DNA of 64,000 nucleotides from Podaxis mareebaensis (GCA_018524725.1 JAEUWP010000602.1:248001-312000); one strand, 5' to 3'. Positions 45,018 to 59,000 are shown, counted from the first letter of the stretch. Made by a program: numbers and translations. The notes: generated by a model not told the origin, from the letters alone.

Positions 45018-48000
45018 TTAGATATTTCTGCAAATTGCACAGTCGAATTTGATGCGATCCCGGAAGAGAGCAGCTAAGCAAAGTGTATGAGCCCACGGCT
45101 GGCTTAGCGATGTGATATCAACTTACGAAGGACGATTAAAGCTGCTAACATGGAGACCATGATAACGTAAACAATGGTATATTTAATGACCTGAAGATTC
45201 ATCAATAACGAAAAGCTCAAGGTGATCTAGTTACTCACAATCCATCTTCGCTGTCTCTTCTGCTTCGTCGAGAATAGAGGTGGCCGAATCTGCTTCGACG
45301 GACGAAGCCAAACTGCACAAATGTCAGGAATGTTGAACATCGAGGATGAGCTGATGACTCACAGAGCATTGTTGAGTGGAGGCTGTTCACAAATGGAATC
45401 AAGATGGGTGGTGTCAAGATGATCAAGAGGATATGCCCTAAGAGGAAGTCTGATGTCCACAAAGACATCTCCACGATTTTGACGATGAACTCTCGAGCTG
45501 GTTGAGACATGGCCGAGTTTCCAAGACCACGGCCATACCATTTGCCCGTCCACCATGCACGGTTGGTCTCATCGTGTTTGAATTCACGAGTGAGGAAGAC
45601 AGCGATCAGGAACTTCTGAATGGCTCGTTGGATGGCGATGATGGCGATGACACCAAGTACGGCATGGGAGGCATCCCAAAGCTCCAAGAACCACTGAGAT
45701 ATCACTCAGCAAATGTCCTATGTAATGCAATAGAAAAGCGCAACTTACGAAGAACTCGAAGAAAGCAACCAAACCAACTAATCCCAAAACGTGAGCAAGA
45801 GCGGCCATGACAGAACCAAATTTAGTCCAGGAGTCCATCATGGGTCCCAGGAAAAGTGAGATGAAGAAGAGGCTGATGAGGACCGCAGCATTCCAGACAA
45901 CGGGTCCAATCGCAATGATACAGATACGGATGAGAGGACTAGGACCGATTTGACCGTTCTCATCAGGGAAGGACTTGACGAACATGTATGCGATGACAAT
46001 GATGGTAGCGATGCAGATGGGCCAGATAATTTCAGAGAAAATGACGGAGCGCCAGCTGGCACGGGGGACGTCGCCAGACAGTTTCTCCGAAGGGTGACCA
46101 AGTTTCTTCTTCTTGTAGCCAGTAATCATCGTTCGGGAGAGCCTACAGTAGCCATACCAACTACTGGCCTTCGTTCGCGAGTTTCCACGGGACATCCAGC
46201 GCAGGAATTCTCGGTAATCAATGATAAAGTCAGCATAGGAGAATTGGTGAGGGTTGAACAAGAATGGAGCAATGCAAAGCGAAAGGACAGAAAGCCAGAA
46301 GTAGATGAGGTGTGGTATCCAGATGGACATGGTGGCATAGAGCAGGAAGAGGAGGTTCCTCATGCCCATGTAGATACTCGGTCCCGCGAAACGGGAATAT
46401 AAGATACTGAAAGAAATGCGGCTCGTTGCAAAACCACGTCCCGTTGCGATATACCGGGCACCACCGAATGTCAGATTACTGAGGATGGAGTTGGAATAGA
46501 TTTGGGTCGAGAACACTTCGAAAATCGGCGACAACGACAAGAAGTGCTTTCCAAGCCGAAGGATAGCCTTGCCCGTTCCTCTTTCCACCAACTCTACAGG
46601 TGGGGTGAGATATGGAATAATCGACAACACGAGTAATACTCACCTTGCAGGAACAGAGGTAGGAAGGCGATGAAAAAGACCAGGAAAATCGAAGTGATGC
46701 AGCGCTTGATCCAGTCGAAGACAGGAATCAAGTTATAGCAACCCGGTTGACCTCCAATCACATTTCCTTGACCATCCACTCGGCAGATAGCCAATTGCTT
46801 GTTCAAAGTACCGATATAAAGCACTAACACACTTGTTACAAGCTGATAATGGAAGAAAAAGGGTAAGGAACTTACGAGTAAACATGAAAACCTGGATAGA
46901 GTAAATGACCAGAATGTTGTTGATATGGAAACCAGGATGACCGTAGTAGAAGGTGAGGAATCGATCAATAGGTAGTTGCGTTCCCAAGTAATAGTATTCT
47001 CGACTGAGCATCTGCTCACCCATACCAGTACCGATCTTTGTCTGGAAGTTGAGGATGGTGCCGAAGCCAAGATCACGACCCTTTCCGCACTGGTAATACT
47101 CCGAGTGCTTGATTCTTCCACCCCGGCCGAATGCGTTCATACCAGCAAAAATATCCTCGTTCAGGTGGAGACCCTTCTGCGCCTTGGACACACCACCGCG
47201 CGTCGTCATGAACGTGGCATTCAGGAAATCAGGGTGTCCGTAGTGCAGTTTGCCACCGATCCATGCCAATGCACGAGCCGTCATAGTACCGAATGTCTGT
47301 TCCTTCCCTGCAGCAATATCACCAAGAACGCCAATATTCTCCGAAAAGATATACTCGCGGGTACCGACAATGGCAACAGGCGAACGATTGAACTCCTTGT
47401 GACCCCATTGAGCATAAGGACTCTGGCTAGACACAGAGTATTCCTCGAATTCGCCCAGGATATTACGAATCTTCAGACATTCCTCCAAGTAGTTGTCCTG
47501 ATTGGCATCAATGAGCTGTAGGTATTCACCGCGGTAGAAGATGATGGCATGGTTCTGGTTATCCGACTTTCCATCTCCGAGAATGGGGTTGCCAGGAAGC
47601 TCGATCCTGAACTTGGGCTTGCGCTTCCCAGTTTTCTCGTCGATCTCAGAATGGCCGTCAATCAATGCGGAGAACAGCCTTGCTTCTCCACCCTTTGGTC
47701 CTGGTTCCTCATCGAGGTAGGCGATCTGTAAATCCGGATACGCGCGTAATAAGAACTCAGCGTTCTCCTGCTCCTCCTTGTTGAACTTGGAGAAACGTTG
47801 CATGGAAATAGCGAACTTGAATTTGCGACGCGCCATACGCTCCAACTCCTTCTCCAAACGCTCCGTATTTCCACCGAAGTTGTGGACGATATCAGGGTTC
47901 TCGACGCGGTAGAGCAGCTTAATAGCCTTTGAGTAGTTCATCATACCCGAGACAGTACGGTAGAGGGTTTGAGCTCTGAGAGAGGCCCAGATACGCGTGC

Positions 48001-50812
48001 GAAGGGTGTACTCCGGTGACGAAGTCTTGAAACCGATGCAATAGAATGGAAGATCATCGGTCTTGCTTAACTTCTCATTGGCTTGGCTAGCGGTCCCATC
48101 CATCACTTCTGACTCCTCAGCAAGAATCTTGGTATCCTTCACGAAGTTATCCCACTCGACAGGATGGAGTTGCTTGAGATACTCGAGCAATGTAACACGA
48201 GTGTTCTGGTCCTCCTCACGAATGATCTCTCTCAGACTCAAGAGGATCTTTTCAGAGTAGTGGGGAACGAGGACTGTGAATGTCGGCATGGCATCAACAG
48301 GAAGGGGTTCAGGTAATGCGGTGGTGAGAGAAGAGGCAAAGAATGAGATACGACGTTCGGCTTCACCATCCGCAGGGAAGAAGGTGCCCTTGGAGCCATC
48401 TTGGTTCGTGAAGAAAGGAGGAGCACGGAGAGTCCTCCGACCGTCTGGACCATCAACCTGATGATATAACAATCGCTGTACGTGGTCGATGGAGAGAAGA
48501 TGTTCGCGATACATGGAGATTATGATGGCGTTCCATATTTGTGACACCAAGACCTGAAAATGAACGTCAGCTGTGCTGCTGGTGAGGTTTGCAAAACAAT
48601 CAACTCACCTTTGGCTTGTACTTGACCTCCATTTCACCGGTAGCCAAAAGCTTAGCATAGATCCGTTTCGGCAGGCGAGTGTAGATGTCCTTCCAGGGAG
48701 TCCAGATGGAGAGACCAAGGGAGAATGAACGACCGATACTGAAGATGACGACCCAGATAATGTACCACAAATACGTGTCGAGGAAGAAGAGAATCAAGTC
48801 CATGACATACATGATGGCCAGGGCGAAGGGGACCTGATTGGTACACAAATGGTTCCCGAAAATCCTATCACTACAACCTTGGACCTTCGTTCGAGCCATG
48901 ACAGCAATAGGACTGCTGAATGAAGACGTCAAGAAGAAGTACGATTCCGTGAACTTGCATCCAAAGATCAGCAACCACATCACTATCGAAGCCGTACGAG
49001 CACTTCGCGGCAACGTAGGATAGGAGGCGGTGAAGGTTTGGGATGCCATGTATTTCCTGGATTTCCCGGCCACACGGTCACCAAACATCCTTCCAGAGGG
49101 TATGATCGCGAATGCCAGTGTAGCGACAACAGAAATGAAGAATTGGACGATGCCGATGATCAAAGGAATTTGGGAATTGGCACTGGTGGGACGATTATCG
49201 ACCATTGCAATGTAGAAGGTGGGGCCAGCGGTCAGAGCCAGGATAACCAAAAGGAAGATGAGTCGTGTCGTGAGGTGAGAAGCATTGTTCCAAGTGGTGG
49301 GGATGTAGGAAAATTCTGCAAGCGTTGCGAGAATCATGATGCCGGTGGAGACTGCACCACCCAGTGCAACAGCAGACCAGGTCATTGGTGCAGAGGGTTG
49401 TTGCTTATTACGGGGAGCATACACTTTTGGTGAGTTGAAGGCAGTGTAGAAATAGAAGATAGCAACATGTAAAATCCAGATGCGATTGAAATTGACGAGG
49501 AGGTGTGCAGTGGAACGTTTTTCGAAGTATGTCTTGAAGAAAGTCCTTTGCCATTCAACTTTGCCCAGCTTCATGAAGCGTTGGGCAGGAGGGATATCTA
49601 TGAGTCGTTGCTGTAAAGGGAGATGAAGTCAAGATTCATATAAAAATCATCACAATAACGCACCCCGCCTTGAAGGACGATCTTCGCGAGCCCCTCTGGG
49701 TACCAGAAAAGTTGATTGATATCATCATAACCAATAATTTGGTCATGGTCCTTCTCCTTCCTCACGAACTTGCCATCCACCACCTCGTATCCCTGATCCC
49801 GCATGAACCGATACAAAGGCTTGATAATCGTGTTCAGATACAAACCCTCTGGCACGGGATCGACGCGATTCTGACATTCAGGGCTTCGGTAGTAGTCGTC
49901 AGCGCACTTGAAGATGAAGCACAGACACTCCGGAACGAAGCGAACGTTTCCCGCTTCTCCCCAGCATAGAAGGTAAAGCGCAATTTGACGTAGACGATCG
50001 TACTGGCTCATGTTGTTCATCGCATTGCGCCACCGGTTGAGCGCGCTGTCAAGTGACTTGGAGCCAGCGGACTTCGCTCCTTTCATACTCTTGAGGCGCT
50101 GGAGGCCGGGGTTCTGCGTTTGACCAACAGCATCATCCAGGTTGAGTTGAGCAGCAAAGTACCATTTACGGTAGTTTGCATGTTGACCACCAATGTAATC
50201 GGCATGGATAGTGAGCAATGCCTGGTTCGGCGACATGCGGGATGCACGAGAATCCAGGAGGTGCATTAGAAAATCGAACTGTAAATAGACGGATGAATGG
50301 ATGTCGTTAACGTGGTAACAGCTCCACTCACCATGTTACGCATGGAATCCCGCTGAAATCCGAACTTTTGCGTAAGATCGAGGAAAATATCCTCAATTTC
50401 TTCAGTTGACATAGGTATTTGGCGGTCTGCGGACCAGGCAGGGTAATGCTCAGATGAACCAACACCTGGGTCGGCGAACGGGGACACGCTGGGAAAACTG
50501 GCGTGCGAGTCAACCGAGGGGTTGTAGCGACCATAGTCACCGGACTCAGCGGAAGCTGATTCAAAAGGTTGGTAGGCTATTGTCTAACGAGACATTCCAC
50601 GCACCATTGCTTTGGTCATAGTATCCTTGGGGTCCGGTCAAGCGAGCGGTGCTCGAGTTCATGTTGTTGTAGTGGTCGCCCAACTCTGAGGTATTGTCGT
50701 AGTCCCGGTGCGGAGACGAAAAAGGAGGGCCTTGTTGGGGAATGCCTTGAGGTTGAGGTAGGTAAGGGCCATTTCTTGGATCCATTGGCCTGGGATAGCC
50801 TGGAGAGGCCAT
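45018..50812 (-). CDS. FKS1: Beta-1,3-glucan synthase catalytic subunit (GT48)
   Basis: Plasma-membrane enzyme polymerising UDP-glucose into cell-wall beta-1,3-glucan. Eleven exons close in frame (50605-50812, 50332-50555, 49664-50278, 48609-49610, 46876-48553, 46644-46823, 45749-46593, 45363-45693, 45239-45312, 45127-45190, 45018-45073), giving 1758 residues. An N-terminal Pro/Gly/Tyr-rich cytosolic tail precedes the FKS1 domain ([22 protein letters not shown], [17 protein letters not shown]). Then come the first membrane block, the large cytosolic GT48 catalytic domain ([99 protein letters not shown]) and the C-terminal membrane block. Echinocandin hot spot 1 reads FLTSSFSSP (about 48915-48950) and hot spot 2 DWIKRCIT (about 46690-46715). 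The apparent frameshift after residue 69 is a 49-nt intron. Confidence 0.97.
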
Positions 50813-51519
50813 AGCGACTGGTAGACTCGTTAGGGATGGAGATATCTAATTAGCTATAAAAGAGTGGACTGGACAAAAGGGCTGTCGTCGACAGAGGAAT
50901 GCCCTGGAATAAAGAGATAGGAGTAAAGAGAGGGAAGACGTCGATGCCAGCGAGGAGGAAGAGAGTTGGAAGCGACAAAGGTGGAGGTGATGGACCCTTG
51001 TATAGCGACCCATGCAAATCTGATCCCGTGACACCTGTGATGCGACCGTCACTGCTTCCCCACGCAACACTGATTGTTCTATTTGAGGGATCCACCCACC
51101 TCAGTTCTCTCGACTCCATCAAGGTCTTTGGCACGCAGGCTAACCCGCGAGAAGGCGTCTGAGGGAATCCGTTGTAATTTACTCTACTCCTTAGTTGACC
51201 TTTGGTTGGCGGATAGGATGCATCTAGCTCGGATGGCCAATTGTGCGTTACACCCCACTGAAAACCTGCATTTGCCGAAATTAAATATGTATCGTACATC
51301 CAATATCGCCAGACAGATCACTCTAGCTTCAAAATTTGCGCCAGCGGAATGAAAAAGTTAAATGCCTAGAAGAAAAATGGGACCTGCAAGGCCGCAACCA
51401 ACAAAAACGATCAGTTTCGGACCTGTCCCACACCGGATTCGGGAAGAATCTTTTGTGCGTTACGCGAACTTCATGCGTCACACAACAGTCACTTGCTGTG
51501 TCTACTCGCCTGATCGGTC
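50813..51519. promoter_or_regulatory. Divergent promoter region of FKS1 and the LRR-like gene
   Basis: About 700 bp between divergent starts. Open frames in this stretch (50846-51299 minus) have no recognisable content. No binding site could be assigned. Confidence 0.45.
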
Positions 51520-53989
51520 ATGAACTCAGTTCTGGAGGCAGGCGAGGGAGGTTTGGTGTCCTCACGCTGGAAAAACAAGGCAGACGTATACTCACATCCA
51601 GAGACGCACACGCGAGGTGGTTGGGTGCCTTCCCTCGTTTGGTTCTGTCTCCAATGCATATCCGAGTTCCCTGATCAAATTCGACTCCCTCTCAAACTCG
51701 CTTACCGACCTTCAATTCATCGACCACCAAAGAGTTTCCGCCTATTAGACAGGCTTCTCGCTCATGCCACCTCAAGACGATCTGATAATGCGAGTCTTGA
51801 CGCGAAAAACAGAGTCGCTATCTCGAAAGTGGACCCATGCCTGTGGGCTACTATAGTGCAGATTTTTGATCATATACCCTCGGAACTACGAACATATACC
51901 ATTCCTCTTAACGACGAGCTTCTCCCATTGCTTCAAGGGATACCGAACACAGATACTTTTTCGCTAATAACGATATTGGAGCTCCCTGGTTGCTCGGCTC
52001 TCGTGAACAGCAGCATTGCCGAATTAAGATTCTTACATACGTTGGCAGCGTTCGATGCCAGCAATACCAGACTCTCTGCTGATGGAATTTTATCTCTCGC
52101 ACGGACCCTTCAGGCCAACAGTCCGTTGGAAGAGACCCGGAGACTCAGGGGACCGTGGGGCTTACGGATCCTACGTCTCAAACATTGCAACGGAATTGAA
52201 GATGCTGTTTATCAGACGCTCCCCAAATTTCCTCTCCTTTCCGTGGTTGGTGCGTATATGCATATATGCTCGTTCTTTACCTATCGAGTTGACAATATCT
52301 AGATCTCCGAGGAACGAAGTGCCACCCCCCGGCTGCGTCAGGTGAATTCGAGTTCCTACCGAGTCAGAACCGAGCACTATTTTCCTCCGACATGGCATCA
52401 TCTCTTGAAGCATTACAACAATACGGGGATGTCCAGGCGTTCTCTTCAAAAAGAGAATACCAGTTCACCCTTCGTGTAAAGAAGCTCTGCCATCCTAGCG
52501 TTGCGGATGCCTTGGCTCAGGCGGAAAGTCGAGCTCGACTTCGTTTTTCATCCTCGCTAGCGAAATCGTCCGAATACTGGTATGGAGAGTATCAGGAGAC
52601 CCAGGGGTATGACGATTACAACTGGGACGAGAGGTCTGAGCCATATTCGGATGATTTTGAGATGGATTGGCGTTATCAGAGTGATTCAGAGGTTGGTGGG
52701 GACGACGGGGAAGGAGAAGAGGAGGAAAGAGAGGTCGAAGGACATCAGGAGGAGAACCTAGCTAGAAGTGAAGAAAGTGAGGGAGAAGAGGGCAATGTTG
52801 GGAGTTCAAGCGCATCGGATGATCGTGAACGGACTTTTCGGCGAATATCTGTGAGTTTATCCATCCACGAACTTCATCAAACTCATTCAAACAACAACAG
52901 TCGCACACGTATTCGGTCAAGAGGAGCAACAATTCTCTACATGAAATTCATGACGATGACGCCATTATTCTATCCTCACAAGAACTGCGACCACCGAAAC
53001 GGCCAAAGACATCTGTAGCAATCCCAGAACCGTTTGGCGAAAGTATATCGGTTCAAGATGCAGACTCGACAGCGCTCGACAAGAGTGAATCAAATTCTGA
53101 CGACAGTTCTGATGATTACTCATATCTCAAACCTCCTATGACTCGCCCCAATCACCGGAAGCTCTACTGGTATGATGCAGACTGGGAGAGAACGTACACC
53201 TACGTACCCATGAGCTTGCCCAAGAGCAAATACGACGACAGGCTAATGTTGTGTCGTCCAATGCGACCATGGAGCTGGCTTGAAGAAGAGCTGGACGGGC
53301 TCCTGGAGAAGGAAGCCCGGTGGGAGAAGAACAGAGCCAATAGAAATGCCCCGGTAGTTGTTTCCGTTGCTCATAACAAAAGATTGAAAGCCCAGGAAGG
53401 CTTGCAATTCATGACTGCGGCGGCTCTTCTACGCCGACAGACGGATAGCTCGCGTCTTAGGTATGAGCCGCTTCAGAAGTCATCGAAGAATCCCTTCGCG
53501 AAACCACCCGGAACGTCACGATCCCTGCAAGCTGGTGATACTGAACTTCAAGCTGGTCCATCGACTCAGAAGCAGCTAAGACCCATTTCCACCCTCCGAG
53601 TTCCGAAGTTCACTCAAGACCTTGTCAAGCAGAACATGAGCAACGAGGCTGTGACACAGGATTCATCCGGCAAGCAGAAATTCACTGAAGCTCCGACGTC
53701 ACGGGAACTCAAGAATAGCGCGGCCGCAGCCAGATCCCTCCTAACTCGGGCCCCGCTTGCTCCGTCGAAGGCCGGTTTCGAAGGCAGCGGTTCCACATCA
53801 ACAGATCCGGTGGAGGGATGTCCGAAGCGACGAGGCATACGAGTTCTCGATCCATCACCGACAACTTCCAGTTCGACCTCGTCGAAGTCGGGCAACACAA
53901 ATAGGTCGAAGACGAAAAGTGGAGGAAAGGGGAAGCAGTCTCAGCAGCCGAGCTTCGACTGGGCAGCATGGGCATCAAAGAAGGCCTAG
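51520..53989 (+). CDS. Leucine-rich, acidic nuclear-type protein, function unknown
   Basis: Three exons (51520-52249, 52303-52850, 52901-53989) close in frame to 788 residues. The N-terminal third contains degenerate leucine-rich repeats (ELPGCSALVNSSIAELRFL, DASNTRLSADGILSLARTL, LRILRLKHCNGIEDAVYQTL, LLSVVDLRGTK), similar in spacing to AMN1/F-box-associated LRRs. A strongly acidic middle follows (about residues 300-370). The C-terminal part holds a Trp/Tyr-rich stretch (KLYWYDADWERTYTYVPMS), RPWSWLEEELDGLLEKEARW, then a Ser/Thr/Pro/Lys tail ending FDWAAWASKKA. No F-box was recognised at the N-terminus; the first 40 residues are weakly supported and a downstream start is possible. Function unknown. 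Confidence 0.8.
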
Positions 53990-54247
53990 AAGCAGCTATA
54001 CATTAAACATTTGTTATTCCACTCCTATACAAAGCGCAGTATTCGGAACACAGCCTAATTGGTATTGAGATAGCGTGGCAGCGGAGCAAAGAATGGGCTG
54101 GGCTATAAATAATGTCGCATCACGTGGTATGATGCGGTTTCAGTGAGTGAAGAAAAGAAGAGCAGCTAGGCACTCTGCACAAGTGGCACTGCTCACTGGT
54201 TTCTCTTCGACAAGTCCGTTCCCCTTCTTTCCTTCCCTTTCCACACA

Positions 54248-55890
54248 ATGCGTATACCCAACCGTGCCTCAGCATACAGCTCCGCACTCCAGCGCGAAAT
54301 CGCTCGTAGGTCTGCAAGGAACGTGGCATCATCCCGTGCAAAAGCTGCACGGAATTTGTCAACCACTGCCGATATACTAAGACCGTATACATTCCACATC
54401 GGCGCAAGTTGGGCGGGAAAGGTGACTCGCGACGTGGACAAGAAGCTCAAAGTCCCATTTCCTGCGGATGGGCTCATAGGTTCATGGAGGGACAAAATGT
54501 TGTCCCGTCCTAAGAGCGTGAAAAGTGTCGACGCAGGGGAAGATTTCTTCTTTGTGCAAGAGGTGCGCTTCATTCACCGAGGCACTTTCGGTCCATCTTT
54601 GTCATGAACCCAGTCTTATACATTTATGTCTGCACCTGCACTCAATAGATGCGGAACGGTTCAGTATGTGCCCAAGCTTATGATATCACCTCCTTACCTT
54701 ACCCCACTTTTCTTTCTCTTCCTGGTCATGGAGGGCGTATCATTTGGCGTTGCAGATGGCGTAGGTGGCTGGGTAGAGAGTGGTGTCGATCCATCGCTCT
54801 TCTCACAAGCGCTCATGTACCACGCACATCGGTATTCTCGAAACGCTTGGGCAGGCGAACCCGAGATTGACCCCACACTGGATTATGAGGAACGAGAACA
54901 GATAGAAGGCTGGGAAATGACTCCATATGAATGCCTAGATCTTGCATATCATGGTGTTCTAAGGGAGAAGATGGTGCAGGCAGGTATGTTCTTGGCGAAT
55001 TGCGTAATATCTGTGTCTCTCACCTGTCATTCAGGTTCAAGTACTGCTTGTATCATTAGCTTGAACGCGGCGAATGGATTGTTGCGCTCTGCAAAGTACG
55101 TCACTCGACTTGTACAATTATATATGGAAACGAACCTTCATGACATTCATCAGTCTAGGAGATAGTGGTTTCGCAATAATCCGGACATCGTCAATATTCT
55201 ACCGACAACGAACACAGACACACTTTTTTAATTGCCCAAAGTAGACGAAGTCCCTCATTTCATTTGTTCCCTTATCTCACCGCGCCCACAGACAACTTAC
55301 GAAACTCCCTACAAATGCCGGCCGCAAGTTTTCGCGAGCATGCGTTGATTCTCCAAGTGACGCAGATACCTTCCAAACCAAGTTAAGAGATGGAGATATT
55401 GTGGTGGCATACGTACGCTTTCCTTATGAAAGGTGCAGTATATTCATCTCACCTAATCCCCTTCTAGACGGATGGTTTCTCAGACAATGTGTTCCCTTCC
55501 GAAATGGCAACCATATGTCGGTTAGTTGCGCGAGCTGGTGGTACAGAGGATGAGATGGCGCAAACTATGGCGGATCGGATGGTCGAGTACTCGCAGCAAT
55601 GTATGAGGAGTAAGACACGAGTCAGTCCCTTTGAAAGTTCGTGCCGCGGTTCTCTCAGCCCAGCTCGGTTCCTGACACGTTTGTGACCCAACCAGGAGAT
55701 GCCGCAAGACAAGGTATGTTCTTTCGTGGAGGGGTATGTGGCTTTTTTGTTTCCCTTCCCTTCGTAGTGCTGATCCGCGCTTTTTCCAGAAAGAGGATGA
55801 GTAAGCCTTACTCTATGCTTCACTCCGTCCAAACACTAACAGCTCTCTAGTGTAACTGTTGTGGTTGGACTAGTCAGAGAGACATCATGA
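54248..55890 (+). CDS. PTC7: PP2C-type protein phosphatase, PTC7-like
   Basis: Mn/Mg-dependent Ser/Thr phosphatase of mitochondria; the yeast homologue controls coenzyme Q synthesis. Ten exons (54248-54562, 54649-54663, 54734-54983, 55035-55095, 55154-55240, 55292-55412, 55468-55636, 55696-55733, 55790-55800, 55851-55890) close in frame to 368 residues. The N-terminus is Arg/Ser/Ala rich (MRIPNRASAYSSALQREIAR), fitting a targeting sequence. PP2C motifs: GEDFFF, GVADGVGGW (metal-binding Asp), NLGDSGFAIIR, LRDGDIVVAYTDGFSDNVF and, at the C-terminus, EDDVTVVVGLV (metal-binding Asp). Exons 2 and 9 are micro-exons (15 and 11 nt). Intron 3 (51 nt) is in frame and lacks a stop. Confidence 0.93.
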
Positions 55891-56097
55891 CACTGTGGCT
55901 CCCCCGTTATAACCCATTTACCAATTCTTTCTCTCATTAATTTATTGCGCATCTCATATATCCCCTATATCGCAAATAGCCTGACACCTATTTTGTAATT
56001 AGAGCACACCTCACACCACATACGGACCCATCCGGACTATAACATTCGTTTTCAGAGTCCAGAACCCCTACTGCCGTAATTTCTAAGAAGAGTTCCC

Positions 56098-59000
56098 TCA
56101 AAGATTGCGTTCGATGAAGCTCTCTATGGCACCCGCAGGGGTCAAAGGGTACTCCTTCAATTGGACTTCGCCGTCCACTAGGAATGTATTGGGTTGTATA
56201 AAGATCTTGCGTGGCTGAAAAGAATACAATGGTTCAGTGAAAAAGAAGACACTGGTACCCGCGAGATTCCAAACCTGTTTCTTGGCTAGTACAACGTCCC
56301 TTATCTCACCCTCCCATCCATCGATGGGCTTAGTGAGATCGTTATAGAATTTCCGTGCGCCAGGACCGTCAGCCGTGCTCTTCCGAACTTGGAGCTCAAT
56401 GAGAAGCTTTCCAGCCACCTCTCTGCCTTTGGTCAAAACGAGGTCCCGATCCACCTGGCCACATCCGAGGAACCCACGAAATGATCGGTCAGTGGAAATG
56501 AGCTTTCTTCATGAGTCGTTTCTTCACGTTTCAACTCACCCGAACGTAAAGGTTCACGAGAGTACCGTTAGCGTCGCGAACCTCTTCCAAGCGCGCAATC
56601 CCGGAACGGACGAGGTGTTGGGTGATACCAAGCCTGTGATAGTGGTATTGAGTATTTCTGCTTGCCAGTTCGTATTACGGTACATACCTAGCTTGCATGT
56701 GGGCCTGGCCATGCTTCTTATTGATAGGGTCATAGAATTCGAGGGCGCGAAGACCAGCCCTAGCCATAAGCAAGAACGTGATGTACTGAATATCCTCCAC
56801 ATCCTTCTTGTTGGTGTACTGAAGAAACATCAACGAGCATGAGCCAGGCCCTCAAGATGGCAATGCAGCATTGCACGTACACTGAATATCTTAAGGATTT
56901 CAGGCTCGCTGACGACTGACCAGATTTGTGAACACGAGCTGGGGATATGAGTTTACAGTTCATGGTCCAGACTCACGGTATAATGCGACTGTCTCGGCGC
57001 GGCATTCTTCCATAGAAGAAGACACCTCACCAAGGACAGAACCAGGGGTCTGGCCGGGTTTGTACCAAGACGAGCTGTGACGCAGGTACGAGGTCAGCGG
57101 ATGAGCTTGTAGGATGCATATGAATCAAACCAAACGCACATCGGTTTGCCAGTCAGAGGATTGATGACCTACGAACCAGTGCGAGTCACACTGAGCGGGA
57201 ATTTGGAGTGATAATCAACTCTTAAGCACCTTTTCAGGGTCAAAGTTCTTGGTGCCATCTGGATACTCTTCAAATTGCTTGCCTGAACCATGACCTAGTA
57301 GCTCATGGTTGGCAACTTGCAACTCGAATGCTCGATTATCCCAAGCGTTGTACAGGTCGACATCGTCGGGATGGATGAAAGTCAGCTCCTCGTCTAATGA
57401 CATCATCAAGATTGTCAGGGAACGTCTTGGAACAACAACCAGAGTTCTCACTCGGTGCTTTCGCTGCCAATATATTCTAGTCGCGCGTGAGCAAGACACA
57501 ATTTCACAGGACTGGGCCCAGCCCCTAACTTACTGCAAGCGAGACGTTTTTGAAGCCTGTTGATTCTCGAATATCGTAATAATTCTGAAAGTTGGGTCAG
57601 TATAGATCCCATATATCGCTAGGTATCGAAAGCGGTCTCACGGGAATCTGTTGAAATGCAAAACGATAATCAGTCTAGGCGCCGATTGCGGTGCAAACAT
57701 TCGAAGCCTACGTTAATGCCGGCAGGGATACCTGGAAATATTCTCAGTACGGGGGCCGCAACGACAACAAAGCAACATACCCCCAGTTGCGAAGTTCACG
57801 ACCTCCAAGGCGGTGAAATCGGGCTTCCTGAACACGTCGACTTCGAAGTCCTTGCCCCAGGGCAAGACCTTAATGAGTTCAGGTGCTTTGTTCACCAAGA
57901 TTTCATATTTAGCGCTGAGTTCCTTGTTCACAATCGCAGTGAATCCTGTTGGTGATGAGCCAGTTTGTCTGGATGAAGGACGAGCGATCTAGTCACCTTC
58001 CCACTCGGCACGCCCTCCATACGGATCCACGTAGGTTTCAATGAACTTCGTGATAGAGCGTGTCAGTTAGACCGTCATTAAAGAAATCCCAAGGACCCAC
58101 TCCAATGTAAGACTCAACAACAGGTCCCACATCCTTAACCCATTCCCTCGAGGCTTCTTTATGGTCCTTGATGGAACCAGTTTCGAACCTATCCTCATGA
58201 GCTCCATTACGAATCGGCATACGGCGACAGCCCTTACGATTTGATATAACCTTCAATCATATTTTTTTGATGCTCATTTGCGGCAAGTCGCTTAGCCTAA
58301 GAGGACGTTGTAAATAACATATAGGCTGCAAAGGTGTCAAACTTGCCTCTCGTAGAGCTTCATTCACTCTCTTGAGGACTAACGAGAAGTCTCCATACTC
58401 AACCTTGAGCTGAGCCTTCTCGCCCCGAAGCTCAATTTCATGAGTCGTCGGAGGTTTGGCATTGGCCGAGGCGATCCGAAGGATATAATCGCTAGGGCCA
58501 TTCTTCACGACACTACGTATGGCGTTAGTCCAAAAATGGCTGGACAGCAACCTTTCTCACAACATACCGAGTGTTCAATACATCAATGTCCAGCTTCTCG
58601 GCTGCTGCTTGAACCGCAGCCACTTCCTCATCGTCAATCACCTCACCAATGTAATAGTTTGACACATGCCCGAGGCTTCGCTTCCCAATAAATAGACTGG
58701 CCTCCGGAGATGTCGAGTATATGCGTTCCTTGAGCTGAAGCGAAACATTCGTGAACCGCCGACGCGTGGAACAGAAAACGAGGCGATGTTACCTTCTCCC
58801 AGAGGATGACTGCCTCATTTTTGTTGGCGGAATTCTGGACAACCACCTCAAACTTATCAGCTGGAATGCGGGGGATGATCTTGGTGAAGCCGAAAGACTT
58901 GTAATTCACGAGGTTGCTCAAAACCTGTTGCCAACGTTATATACACGCGCCAGAAAAACGTGGCATGACATGCCTGAGTGGTATACTGTAGCAAGTCCTC

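Noticed and set aside
46976..47521. 181-codon plus-strand ORF opposite the FKS1 catalytic domain
   Set aside because: Antisense shadow of a highly conserved coding exon.
50556..50604. Frameshift in the N-terminal tail of FKS1
   Set aside because: A 49-nt GTGCGT...CAG intron restores the frame; no sequence error or pseudogenisation is needed.
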